Shown here: in pieces, positions 15,599-22,962 of the stretch | Position numbering within the stretch: the first letter of the stretch is position 1 | Layout: every line of letters begins with the position of its first letter | Assembly: GCA_012964275.1 (NCBI GenBank) | Contig: DTUG01000249.1 | Span: forward strand, 1-23,727 | Source: Fidelibacterota bacterium | GTDB lineage: Bacteria > Fidelibacterota > Marinisomatia > Marinisomatales > UBA1611 | Length of the DNA stretch: 23,727 nt | Reading direction: 5' to 3' | The notes under the pieces: model-generated | Database searches by the model: none | Seen by the model: only the letters and a program-made list of their open reading frames with translations | Told to the model about the DNA's origin: nothing | Made by a program: the position numbers and the translations under genes

Positions 15599-17128
15599 CT
15601 ATTTTACGAGCGTGATTTTTTGGGTCAGCGCAGTTCCGCCGGTTTCCACCTGAGCAAAATAAGTCCCTGAAGACCATGTTTTGCCCTCTATCCTGAATGT
15701 ATGGTGTCCTTTGGAAATGGGTCCCAAATGGTTATTTTGAATTAACCTTCCTCTGGAATCAATAATACGAATATTTACATTGCCGGCTGCCGGAAGAGTG
15801 TAGCCAATAACAGTCGTTGGATTGAAAGGGTTGGGGAATGCTGCATGTACCTTAAAATGTGCCGGTAGCACTGGTGGTTTTACTGATAATGGTTCCTGAA
15901 CAAAGGGTATTGAATCAAAAGATTGGCCAAAAACATTCTGTGCAACGGACTCAGGCAGGCCAAACCAGTCCCTAATCAGGGTTGAATAAATTTGCCTGAA
16001 GTCATACTGGACCTGCATGTTATTATTATTATTCAGGTTCGTTAGATCAGGATGATTACCAAAAATTTCCGGTACGATGGTTGAACCAAAGAAAAGACAG
16101 GGGGCACTGGTACCATGGTCAGTACCGAAGGAGCCATTTTCGTACACTCGGCGACCAAACTCACTGGTTGTTACAACCATGACCCGATCTTGGAGACCTT
16201 GATTTGCTAGATCCTGTAAAAATGACGCAATACTGTCAGACACGTCCTGTAATAGGTTGGCATGGTTATTGGCTTGGTTAGCGTGTGTATCATATCCAGG
16301 TTGATATAGCCGGTATACCGGGGTACCTAACCCTCCTGAGATTAATTTTGAGGTCAATGCCATTTGGTACCCAATATTATTGTCCGGATATTCCATCGTG
16401 TTGATTCCGGCAAGAGCAGAGTCATATATGACTTCGGAATATTCCATTGAGAGAGTATCGATTTCACGAATATATGCCAACTCATCACCACCATAAGATT
16501 CCGGGGCAGGATCATCTTCTCCGGGAACGTAGTTACCAGAAATGATGGCATACATCGTCTCAGGATCAAACACCATCATCCCCACGTTGGATTCGCTGGT
16601 TCTGAATTCCAGCAGGTTTGCGCTGTTAAACTGAATAGCCAAAGGATGATCCGGAACACCATTCGGAAAATCAGGATATTCATTTTCGAACAGCCTTCCC
16701 AACCAGCCAGTTAAAAGGTGTTCATTTGCATCGGAACCCGTCACCCAAATATCTGATGAACGAAAATGGGACAGGTTTCCTTGCTGATATCCCACCCCCT
16801 GGACAATCCCGACCTGACCATTTTGATAGAACGGGTAGATCGGACCTAGGCTAGGATGAAATCCAGTTGTATCGTTTACAGATAATGATTGACCAGGTGA
16901 AATTGCCAGTGTAGGTCGGGCTTCATAATAAATGTCATCTTCGATTGGAATTACAGTATTCAAACCATCATTGCCGCCATTTAATTTTATCAGGATCACC
17001 ACCCTGTCTGTTTCCCATTGGGATGTACGTCCTAATTGACGTCGATTGCGCCCAACGGCCATGAGCGGAAGCTGTTTGCCGAAAGCTGAAAGCACCATTG
17101 ACGTTTTGATGAAATCCCGTCGCTTCAT
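15599..17128 (-). CDS. DUF1501 protein with Tat signal and T9SS C-terminal sorting domain
   Basis: 509 residues from ATG 17128, chosen because it gives an immediate twin-arginine signal, MKRRDFIKTSMVLSAF, and an ATGA overlap with the DUF1800 gene. The DUF1501 body (COG4102, alkaline-phosphatase/sulfatase-like) shows LIKLNGGNDGLNTVIP, HFRSSDIWVTG, TSEFGRRVYENGSFGTDHG and APCLFFG. Residues about 427-509 are a type A T9SS domain: AFPNPFNPTTVIGYTLP, VNIRIIDSRGR, SSGTYFAQVETGG, KITLVK. The protein thus seems to cross the inner membrane folded by Tat and the outer membrane by T9SS. Activity of this family is unproven. Confidence 0.92.
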   Translation of the reverse strand: MKRRDFIKTSMVLSAFGKQLPLMAVGRNRRQLGRTSQWETDRVVILIKLNGGNDGLNTVIPIEDDIYYEARPTLAISPGQSLSVNDTTGFHPSLGPIYPFYQNGQVGIVQGVGYQQGNLSHFRSSDIWVTGSDANEHLLTGWLGRLFENEYPDFPNGVPDHPLAIQFNSANLLEFRTSESNVGMMVFDPETMYAIISGNYVPGEDDPAPESYGGDELAYIREIDTLSMEYSEVIYDSALAGINTMEYPDNNIGYQMALTSKLISGGLGTPVYRLYQPGYDTHANQANNHANLLQDVSDSIASFLQDLANQGLQDRVMVVTTSEFGRRVYENGSFGTDHGTSAPCLFFGSTIVPEIFGNHPDLTNLNNNNNMQVQYDFRQIYSTLIRDWFGLPESVAQNVFGQSFDSIPFVQEPLSVKPPVLPAHFKVHAAFPNPFNPTTVIGYTLPAAGNVNIRIIDSRGRLIQNNHLGPISKGHHTFRIEGKTWSSGTYFAQVETGGTALTQKITLVK

Positions 17129-18780
17129 GAGAGTTGGATCTCCGGAAGTTTTATCATATACAATAAGAGATCTCTCATGCGGTTCCATTGAGCATCACCG
17201 ATAGGAGCATTTATGCTCCAGTCGTATGGCTCAGCCCCATCTAGAAGTATGTCAAGCATTTTAGTCTCAAGTATATCAGAGAGTGGTACTCCAAATAGAA
17301 CCAAAGCCAGTTTCCTGACAATTTGCTCAGACGCATACCCATCGTCATTGCTGTCATACATGGTTTGCGCCATGGATCGAACGTCTACCATGAAATCGAA
17401 GTTGCCAAATGGGCTGAATCCGGTTACCAATGCACTGTTCACAAGTTTTCGCACTGGCAGTGTAATGGAGTTGATCCAGGATCGATAACCTGTCCATCCA
17501 TTTACGTCTGGCGGCTCAAGAGGAGTCATCCCTAGAAATTCGACAGATCGCAGAAAAAAACCTCCCGGATACGTAAACTCCTCCATGCCAAATTTCCTGA
17601 CTAAACCAGGGAGGAGACTCATTGGGCTTTGAATATTTGCTCCCCTAAAATTGCTGTCATAAAAATGCTCGGTATTAAATAGAAATTCCAGTGCAGGTCG
17701 AAGCTCGTAGTCATTTTCACGAAGCACAAATGCCATTGCTTGCACAACCGGTTCATGAATATAATCATAAACAAACCATTTATAGATTCGACGACAAATA
17801 TGTACGGCGCATTCTTCCTGTTCCAGGAGAATATTGATAATGTCATCTCCGGTCCATGGACCTGTTTGTCCCAAAACAGTCTTATCTTCGAAATCGTGCC
17901 ATTCATCCCACCAGAACCCAGACCCAGTCTGGTTTTCATAATCATAGTTTGTTTCGACGCCGTTAGTTACATAGCCGGTGAATGCGCGTGATGCTTCCTC
18001 TATATCTATCTGGGTATAATTATCTACACCCAGCGTAAATAATTCCATGAGCTCCCGGGAAAAATTTTCATTTGGATTATGTTTTTTGCTGCGATGGATG
18101 TCAAGCCAGATCATCATAGCTGGGCCAAATGTTACCCGGCGAAGCAATTCTTTGAAGTTCCCAAGACCGTATTGCCGAAATACTGCATTCTGTTCATACA
18201 TTGCTTGGGGATAAAATACCTTGGATTGAGCAGTGGCAAAGAAATTGTGCCAGAATAGGGTCATCTGCTCGGTGATATTTATGGGATTTTGTGTCATGCG
18301 CACTATCCACCAATTTGCCATCTGCCACATCCATTCCCTATACTGTTCCATCACTGCCTGTACCTCATCATATGTAAGCTGGTCCCATGCTGGTGGCGGT
18401 TCATTTACCCAATCTCCTGGAGGTTCTGCTGTTTCCAGTTCCTGTAGTAAGGTGTTTACAGTATTGGAAAGAGAATCACTGGTAGAATTATTAATATCTG
18501 TATAGGTGGAGCCGAACATGGTTCTTCCAAGAAGGTGTACAGCGGCTGATTGATCCCAATCAACATCTCTCATGGAATTCAGGGAAGCTGTGACTGCCAA
18601 TGGAGGTGCGACTTCTTCAGAAATAGGTGGATGGTAAAATGGCGGTTGTTTTTCTAAAAATTTACGGTAGAGCTTTGCGACGCGTTGGGTGGGCCATTCA
18701 GGATTTAGTCTATCTAGTTCAGGCCGGGGTTTTGTTTTACCCTTTAAAAAATTTCTTCGGGTTAATGGTTGTTTCGCCAT
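17125..18780 (-). CDS. DUF1800 family protein
   Basis: A 551-residue member of DUF1800 (COG5267), a helical family of unknown function almost always encoded beside DUF1501. The hallmark NPNENFSRELMELFTLG followed by EEASRAFTGY spans residues 235-270, with TLFWHNFFATAQSKV upstream and NVNGWTGYRSW-like PPDVNGWTGY downstream. The N-terminus MAKQPLTRRNFLKGK carries the RR-x-F-L-K part of a Tat signal but then turns hydrophilic and Pro-rich, with no h-region. So it may be cytoplasmic, a degenerate Tat substrate, or carried out with DUF1501. It overlaps DUF1501 by 4 bp and follows the esterase gene by 51 bp. Confidence 0.93.
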   Translation of the reverse strand: MAKQPLTRRNFLKGKTKPRPELDRLNPEWPTQRVAKLYRKFLEKQPPFYHPPISEEVAPPLAVTASLNSMRDVDWDQSAAVHLLGRTMFGSTYTDINNSTSDSLSNTVNTLLQELETAEPPGDWVNEPPPAWDQLTYDEVQAVMEQYREWMWQMANWWIVRMTQNPINITEQMTLFWHNFFATAQSKVFYPQAMYEQNAVFRQYGLGNFKELLRRVTFGPAMMIWLDIHRSKKHNPNENFSRELMELFTLGVDNYTQIDIEEASRAFTGYVTNGVETNYDYENQTGSGFWWDEWHDFEDKTVLGQTGPWTGDDIINILLEQEECAVHICRRIYKWFVYDYIHEPVVQAMAFVLRENDYELRPALEFLFNTEHFYDSNFRGANIQSPMSLLPGLVRKFGMEEFTYPGGFFLRSVEFLGMTPLEPPDVNGWTGYRSWINSITLPVRKLVNSALVTGFSPFGNFDFMVDVRSMAQTMYDSNDDGYASEQIVRKLALVLFGVPLSDILETKMLDILLDGAEPYDWSINAPIGDAQWNRMRDLLLYMIKLPEIQLS

Positions 18781-18831
18781 TTTAAAATCTAATAATATTA
18801 TGCCTATTAAGACTATTGAATAAGAATAAAG

Positions 18832-19506
18832 TTAAAGCCGATTTAATATAAAATTTCGAATAAGGTTAGTTGCTTTTAGAGGAATCTTATGTTCAGTATT
18901 AAAAACATGCAGCTCAGATGGAAACCCGAGATTCTGGTATAGGTCATGGGTTTTATAACTCTCTTCTACAGGTATAATTTGATCCTTTGTCCCGTGGATC
19001 AGCAGGATCGGTGTTTTGTTATTGGCTTTAGTTGCTTTTTTCCTGAATTTCCCCACATTACGAATGAAGCCGGCAATGGATATGATCCCTCCCAAGGAGA
19101 ATTTCCTGGATGCGGTATAAATCATGGCTAGGGTAGCACCCTGGGAAAATCCCAGTAAAAAAATCCGTTCAGTACCCGTCCCTTGTTCCCGTTCCCTTTC
19201 TATAATTTTATCCAGCAGATTAAATGATTTTTGGAATTTCCAACCTGATTCTCCAGATCCGCTGAACCAGGAAAATCCTTTCTGCTCCAATGGATAGGGG
19301 GCTTGAGGCAGGATCCATCTGGTATTCGGTACGCGGATAGCTTTAGTGATTGGTTCCATGGACCCTTCATCCCCCGTCCAGCCATGTAGGGCGATGATAG
19401 ATTGTCTATAAAAATCACCAGTATGAATGATTTTTTTGATCAATGGGTCATTATAAATCGCAGCAGCAATCTGGAACGACATCAGCTTCGGAGAACTCTT
19501 CGCCAT
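18832..19506 (-). CDS. Phospholipase/carboxylesterase-like alpha/beta hydrolase (YpfH-type)
   Basis: A cytoplasmic alpha/beta hydrolase of up to 224 residues from the phospholipase/carboxylesterase family. Catalytic triad: Ser121 in LLGFSQGATLA, Asp175 in IHGTKDQIIP and His206 in TEHKIP; the oxyanion segment is ALHGWTGDEG. The start is uncertain. ATG 19506 overlaps the lipoprotein gene by 56 bp, ATG 19482 by 32 bp, and TTG 19443 would avoid overlap altogether, beginning at LIKKIIHTGDF. Residues before about 22 look non-conserved. It is the third gene in the five-gene minus-strand run. Confidence 0.87.
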   Translation of the reverse strand: MAKSSPKLMSFQIAAAIYNDPLIKKIIHTGDFYRQSIIALHGWTGDEGSMEPITKAIRVPNTRWILPQAPYPLEQKGFSWFSGSGESGWKFQKSFNLLDKIIEREREQGTGTERIFLLGFSQGATLAMIYTASRKFSLGGIISIAGFIRNVGKFRKKATKANNKTPILLIHGTKDQIIPVEESYKTHDLYQNLGFPSELHVFNTEHKIPLKATNLIRNFILNRL

Positions 19507-19711
19507 CCAGTTTAAACCGAATACAGGCTCCCAGGTCTGTGATGATATTAATTCCTGCCAGGTTTGCTAAATCATCTGCTGCTACCGTTTTATAGAAGTA
19601 ACCTTCAAGTAAACTGCCCCCGCATTCATCACAATCATTTTCTTCTTTTTCAGCACAGGCAAATAGGCTTATGATGATCATTATAGAAATTGTATATATG
19701 GATTTTTTCAT
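19451..19711 (-). CDS. Cys-rich small lipoprotein
   Basis: An 86-residue lipoprotein: signal MKKSIYTISIMIIISLFAC with lipid-attached Cys19, then an acidic Cys-rich mature part containing DCDECGG, GACIRF and a terminal PDCCCDL. Seven cysteines in 68 mature residues suggest disulfides or metal binding. No family is recognised. AGGA lies 8 nt upstream of ATG 19711, and the gene begins 15 bp after the MBL stop. Its 3' end overlaps the annotated start of the esterase. Confidence 0.72.
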   Translation of the reverse strand: MKKSIYTISIMIIISLFACAEKEENDCDECGGSLLEGYFYKTVAADDLANLAGINIITDLGACIRFKLDGEEFSEADVVPDCCCDL

Positions 19712-19726
19712 GGCTATATTCCTGTG

Positions 19727-20389
19727 TTATGTCCCCGGTAGACGGGTTCGTTCATATGTATCCATTCGTAAGATGAAATCCTGCTCATTTTCAGCTTGTA
19801 GAAGAGGGCTGATAACAATATTCTTTTCAATAGTAATTGTTGGTTCTGGACCATAATCGTGCCCGGGGTAAATCCGGGTTTGAGGCGGTAAGACTAGGAT
19901 CTTGTTGTATACCGAATCATAAAGATCAATAATATCGCTTTGGGCACTGATGGTTCGCCCTGTTCGCCCGACAAATAATGTATCCCCGGTGAATATTACA
20001 TTCTCAAGGACATAGCATACCGAATCAAAATAATGTCCCGGTGTATGGATTGCTTGAAATTTCAGTCTTCCCACGGAAAATCCAGAGTTATTTTTTACCG
20101 GTTTGAATCTTTCTATATCTAATTTGTTTTCGGATTCAGGGTGTCCAACAATCACAATACCGGGAAATGCTTGGATGTATTCATCCAGATAAGCAATGTG
20201 ATCACCATGGGTATGGGTTACCAGGATGGCGGCAGGGTCAGATCTGATAAATGGTTTTATTTGATCCAGTTCAATAGCTGTGTCCACGATGATATGGACT
20301 CCTGTTTGCATGCAGGTAATGAAATAGGTAAAATTTTTATCATACCCGCCAATAAAGGAACGAATGGCAAAATCGGTTGTTGGCTTCAT
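19727..20389 (-). CDS. MBL-fold metallo-hydrolase (glyoxalase II / ETHE1-like)
   Basis: 220 residues from ATG 20389 (a TTG at 20404 would add five). It is a metallo-beta-lactamase-fold hydrolase with the complete metal set: HTHGDH (59-64), TPGH (His119), FTGDTLFVGRTGR (Asp136) and YPGHDYGPE (His177). This matches glyoxalase II / persulfide-dioxygenase-like members, which hydrolyse glutathione or other thioesters or oxidise persulfides. The exact substrate is uncertain because the C-terminal specificity region is short. First gene of the minus-strand run. Confidence 0.88.
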   Translation of the reverse strand: MKPTTDFAIRSFIGGYDKNFTYFITCMQTGVHIIVDTAIELDQIKPFIRSDPAAILVTHTHGDHIAYLDEYIQAFPGIVIVGHPESENKLDIERFKPVKNNSGFSVGRLKFQAIHTPGHYFDSVCYVLENVIFTGDTLFVGRTGRTISAQSDIIDLYDSVYNKILVLPPQTRIYPGHDYGPEPTITIEKNIVISPLLQAENEQDFILRMDTYERTRLPGT

Positions 20390-20492
20390 GAATTTCTCGA
20401 ACAATGTGATATAAATTTTCTTTAATTTGCGATATAGAAATCAGTTAACCCAAGTTATTTTTGTTTTGTTTTTATGGCGAAGGGAATCGTAA

Positions 20493-20684
20493 ATGAACTT
20501 TAATAATGAACAATTGCCCTGGTACTTAATTGTAGGCGGAGGTGCAGTAATAGTTTTTCACTTGATCTTGACAATATTCAGTAGTTTGCTCTGGTTCGAT
20601 TGGTTGGCTTTCATCGCTATTATAGTAGGCATTGGTCTTTTGATTACAGACAATAGTTCGGGGACATCTGATAATTCAGATTAG
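20493..20684 (+). CDS. 63-residue two-helix membrane protein
   Basis: Starts at ATG 20493 with AGGGAA 7 nt upstream. It has two hydrophobic helices (about residues 10-30 and 33-52) and a short Ser/Asp/Asn-rich tail, TDNSSGTSDNSD. No family recognised. It is separated from the FKBP gene by 46 bp on the same strand and may share its transcript. Confidence 0.62.
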   Translation: MNFNNEQLPWYLIVGGGAVIVFHLILTIFSSLLWFDWLAFIAIIVGIGLLITDNSSGTSDNSD

Positions 20685-20730
20685 TGCGTACCCCGTTTTA
20701 CAATTAATCCTTACTTTAATTAAAAATACC

Positions 20731-21495
20731 ATGAATAAATATTTTCCGTCTGTTCTTTTATGTTTGTTTATTAGTGGTTGCGAGAACAGGGAGGCGCCAG
20801 TCTATCAGCGATTGAAAAAAAAAGGAATTAATATCCTGGCAGCTGTCCAGAATTTAACTGTGCAAGAAAAACATCTCCAGGATAGTAAGGATACATCCAG
20901 TTATGCATTAGGTGCTGATTTAGGTGAAAACCTGAAAAAGCAGTACGTTGAACTGGACTATGATGCCTTTCTCACAGGTTTGAAATTTGGTTATGATAAA
21001 GATGATGACCCGCTATTAACGAATGAAGAGCGAAAAGATGCATTTCAGAAATTGCAAGCATCGATCCGCAGTAAACAGCAAGAGGGATTTGCAGATAATC
21101 TACAGGCTGCAGAAGCATTTTTAGTTGAGAATAAAACCATTAATCCTGATGTACAGGAAACACCTACCCGACTTCAGTACCGGGTGATAAGGGAAGGTAC
21201 TGGACAATCACCGACAACAATGGACCAGGTCCGGGTTCATTATGAGGGTCGTTTATTAGATGGGACAATTTTCGATAGTTCATACGAAAAAGATGAACCG
21301 GCTGTATTTAGATTAAATCGGGTTATAAAGGGCTGGATAGAAGGCCTGCAACTAATGAAAGAAGGTGCGGAATTTGAATTTTTTATCCATCCAAATCTTG
21401 GTTTTGGCCAGAGAGGCAACCAGGATGTTCCGCCAAACTCTGCCGTGGTCTTTAAAGTGGAACTGCTGAAGGTTTTTGAGAAAAATATCAAATAG
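20731..21495 (+). CDS. FKBP-type peptidyl-prolyl isomerase lipoprotein (FkpA/Mip-like)
   Basis: A 254-residue periplasmic folding factor. A lipoprotein signal ends in FISGC (Cys17). Residues about 50-130 form the helical Mip/FkpA-type dimerisation region (YALGADLGENLKKQ, YDAFLTGLKFGYD). The C-terminal FKBP domain (about 145-250) has VRVHYEGRLLDGTIFDSSY, GWIEGLQLMKEGAEFEFFI, GFGQRG and PPNSAVVFKVELL. It catalyses cis-trans isomerisation of proline bonds in exported proteins. Its stop is 9 bp from the 3' end of the oppositely oriented tRNA gene. Confidence 0.94.
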   Translation: MNKYFPSVLLCLFISGCENREAPVYQRLKKKGINILAAVQNLTVQEKHLQDSKDTSSYALGADLGENLKKQYVELDYDAFLTGLKFGYDKDDDPLLTNEERKDAFQKLQASIRSKQQEGFADNLQAAEAFLVENKTINPDVQETPTRLQYRVIREGTGQSPTTMDQVRVHYEGRLLDGTIFDSSYEKDEPAVFRLNRVIKGWIEGLQLMKEGAEFEFFIHPNLGFGQRGNQDVPPNSAVVFKVELLKVFEKNIK

Positions 21496-21504
21496 TTGAA
21501 AATG

Positions 21505-21578
21505 TACCCCGGACAGGACTCGAACCTGTAACCCTCGCCTTAGAAGGGCGATGCTCTGTCCAGTTGAGCTACCGGGGC
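21505..21578 (-). tRNA. tRNA-Arg (UCU)
   Basis: The minus strand folds into a complete 74-nt cloverleaf: acceptor GCCCCGG paired with CCGGGGT (terminal G-U), D arm GCTC/GAGC, anticodon stem TCGCC/GGCGA with loop CTTCTAA (anticodon TCT), variable GGGTT, and T arm ACAGG-TTCGAGT-CCTGT; discriminator A. The CCA end is not encoded. Confidence 0.95.
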
Positions 21579-21647
21579 AATTAAGGTGCTAAAAATTACT
21601 TTGAGATTGAGATATGAAATCGCTAAATACGGTATAAAATACCCATT

Positions 21648-21677
21648 TTTTTCTCGTCGAGCGCTCGACGAGAAAAA
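21648..21677. repeat. 30-bp perfect palindrome upstream of the small repeat-protein gene
   Basis: TTTTTCTCGTCGAGC is followed directly by its exact reverse complement, centred between 21662 and 21663, with no loop. It ends 2 bp before the -35 box. The absence of a loop and the A-tract after the 3' arm make it a poor terminator; a binding site for a dimeric or tetrameric regulator fits better. A weaker hairpin (GGTAT-AAA-ATACC, 21631-21643) lies just upstream. Confidence 0.85.
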
Positions 21678-21721
21678 TCTTGACATCTACCGACGAGAAT
21701 GTGTACAATCCCCGCCGAGAA
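21651..21721. promoter_or_regulatory. Iterated CGACGAGAA half-sites across the promoter
   Basis: The half-site CGACGAGAA occurs inverted at 21651-21659 and direct at 21667-21675 (both within the palindrome), again between the -35 and -10 boxes at 21691-21699, and with one mismatch (CGCCGAGAA) at 21713-21721. The direct copies start 24 and 22 bp apart, about two helical turns, so a regulator could bind cooperatively over the promoter. Confidence 0.6.
21680..21709 (+). promoter_or_regulatory. Near-consensus sigma70 promoter
   Basis: TTGACA (21680-21685, perfect -35) and TACAAT (21704-21709, one mismatch to TATAAT) with an 18-bp spacer. Transcription would start near 21716, leaving a 5' leader of about 70 nt that contains the 12-bp palindrome AGAGAATTCTCT (21726-21737). 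Confidence 0.82.
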
Positions 21722-21774
21722 GGATAGAGAATTCTCTCTAACCACTACCAAAGAACCAATCATACTAGAATAAT

Positions 21775-21780
21775 GGAGGA
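21775..21780 (+). promoter_or_regulatory. Strong ribosome binding site
   Basis: GGAGGA 5 nt before ATG 21786. It is the best Shine-Dalgarno sequence in the window, where most genes have weak or none, so it indicates high translation of this small gene. Confidence 0.75.
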
Positions 21781-21785
21781 ATTTT

Positions 21786-22013
21786 ATGGCTGAAGTAGTA
21801 GCAAATACTGGTGTTACAAAAGAAAGCGGATATTTGTATTACCTTGGGAAAGACGGCAATGTCTGGCGTTCCCAAATGGCTCGTGCCGGTAAAGGCGGAG
21901 GCAATGCTGAACATGTTGCGGACGCAGGTGTCACCCGGGAATCTGGTTTTCTTTACTTCATTGATAAAGGCGGTAATGTGGCCCGTTCACCGATGGCCCG
22001 TGGTCGTAAATAA
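21786..22013 (+). CDS. 75-residue tandem-repeat protein with GYLYxxxKxGNVxRSxMAR motif
   Basis: A small, basic, soluble protein built from two copies of one unit (residues 9-33 and 48-72, 17 of 25 positions identical) joined by a Gly-rich linker, GKGGGNAEH. Each unit reads G-V-T-[KR]-E-S-G-[YF]-L-Y-[YF]-[LI]-x-K-x-G-N-V-x-R-S-x-M-A-R: a short beta-hairpin-like core followed by a basic tail. There is no signal or membrane segment. I recall similar small 'GYLYF-DK-GDV-R' proteins as uncharacterised in diverse bacteria, but know no function; nucleic-acid or ribosome binding is only a guess from charge and expression signals. Its own promoter, strong RBS and intrinsic terminator make it a monocistronic, probably abundant gene product. 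Confidence 0.9.
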   Translation: MAEVVANTGVTKESGYLYYLGKDGNVWRSQMARAGKGGGNAEHVADAGVTRESGFLYFIDKGGNVARSPMARGRK

Positions 22014-22030
22014 CTGGTTTTAAACCGTAT

Positions 22031-22062
22031 AAAAGAGGCCCTCCTTTGAGGGCCTTTTTTTT
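22031..22062 (+). terminator. Intrinsic terminator of the repeat-protein gene
   Basis: An 8-bp GC-rich stem, AGGCCCTC/GAGGGCCT (22036-22055), with a CTTT loop, preceded by an A-tract and followed by eight T residues. It starts 18 bp after the stop codon. Confidence 0.92.
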
Positions 22063-22122
22063 CTTTAATAATTAGGCAAATGTCTTAAATTTCCGCGGAT
22101 GAATTTGCATGAGCTACCGAGG

Positions 22123-22128
22123 TATAAT
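22123..22128 (+). promoter_or_regulatory. Consensus -10 box implying a leaderless transcript
   Basis: A perfect TATAAT lies 6 bp before ATG 22135, which would put the transcription start at or next to the A of the start codon. No RBS is present. A convincing -35 box at the right distance is not visible. Confidence 0.4.
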
Positions 22129-22134
22129 TAAATA

Positions 22135-22962
22135 ATGAAAAGTCCCTTTGTAAGAATATGGTTTATTTGGCTTCTGATTGGAGCCATTTTACTTCCGTTG
22201 CCGGGAGTGGCATCAGATGGTGGTTGGCAGCTTTTTGGCAAAAAAAATAAAGATAAAGGAAAAGAAGCACCTTTAAAAAAGGCAAAAAAGAAACTGGTGA
22301 AAGAAGGGACTAATATAAAAAAACCACCACCGAAGTCGGTCATCACTGGCCGGAAGAAAATTGAATCAGTCATTCCAGTACGAAGACTGCCTGGCGGCTG
22401 GGTTTTCCGAGATGAACTTTTAGCACCCTGGGCCACAAGTCTGCCCGCTGTTTTAAGCATTGTTCCCGACACAACGGTCGAAGTGATTTATTCTGATGAA
22501 TCACGCACGACAAAGGATGGTATCGTTCTTCCAATTAAGAAAGCAAATGTGGCATTTCATTATATAACTCGTCTGACCAGTGAGCAGATCATCTTAGGAT
22601 TTGTAAATATTGATTATGTATTTAGTACCACTAACAACAGCGACTCGCATTATATACTTCAAGATGTGACAAAGAAAATAAAGTTGAAGGATACTGGGTT
22701 CCCGCAACTGACATCTGATGATGTTATCAAACATAAGGTGTTAATGGAATACGGTACACCCAAGGAATTTGATGGTGTCTGGCATATTTATACGGATGGC
22801 AATTCAGACTTTAGAGTTCGAAAACTGGATGAACGGAATGTGAAAGTTCAAGTTGATGGTTTGAAAATATCGGATAAGCTCAATAAAGCCATTGAGGATG
22901 TATATTCTCAGCAAGGTATAGAGTATAAAAAGCGCCTCATGATGGATGGCATCGATCTGTAA
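22135..22962 (+). CDS. Exported Lys-rich protein of unknown function
   Basis: A 275-residue protein with a signal peptide (FVRIWFIWLLIGAILLPLPGVAS, quoted by its core WLLIGAILLPLPG). The next about 40 residues are very rich in lysine (GKKNKDKGKEAPLKKAKKK), then a Pro-rich link, then a mixed alpha/beta region with RRLPGGWVFRDELLAPWA, IVPDTTVEVIYSDES and FVNIDYVFSTTNNSD. I do not recognise a domain. It is followed by, and overlaps, the Omp85-like gene, which suggests an envelope role. The leader appears absent. Confidence 0.75.
   Translation: MKSPFVRIWFIWLLIGAILLPLPGVASDGGWQLFGKKNKDKGKEAPLKKAKKKLVKEGTNIKKPPPKSVITGRKKIESVIPVRRLPGGWVFRDELLAPWATSLPAVLSIVPDTTVEVIYSDESRTTKDGIVLPIKKANVAFHYITRLTSEQIILGFVNIDYVFSTTNNSDSHYILQDVTKKIKLKDTGFPQLTSDDVIKHKVLMEYGTPKEFDGVWHIYTDGNSDFRVRKLDERNVKVQVDGLKISDKLNKAIEDVYSQQGIEYKKRLMMDGIDL

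Noticed and set aside
21505..21578. tRNA-Arg as an integration site of a mobile element
   Set aside because: No integrase gene, direct repeat of the tRNA 3' end or other island marker is seen on either side.
21648..21677. The palindrome as a bidirectional terminator
   Set aside because: It has no loop, and in either direction the T-tract precedes the stem while an A-tract follows it; it also sits directly on a promoter.
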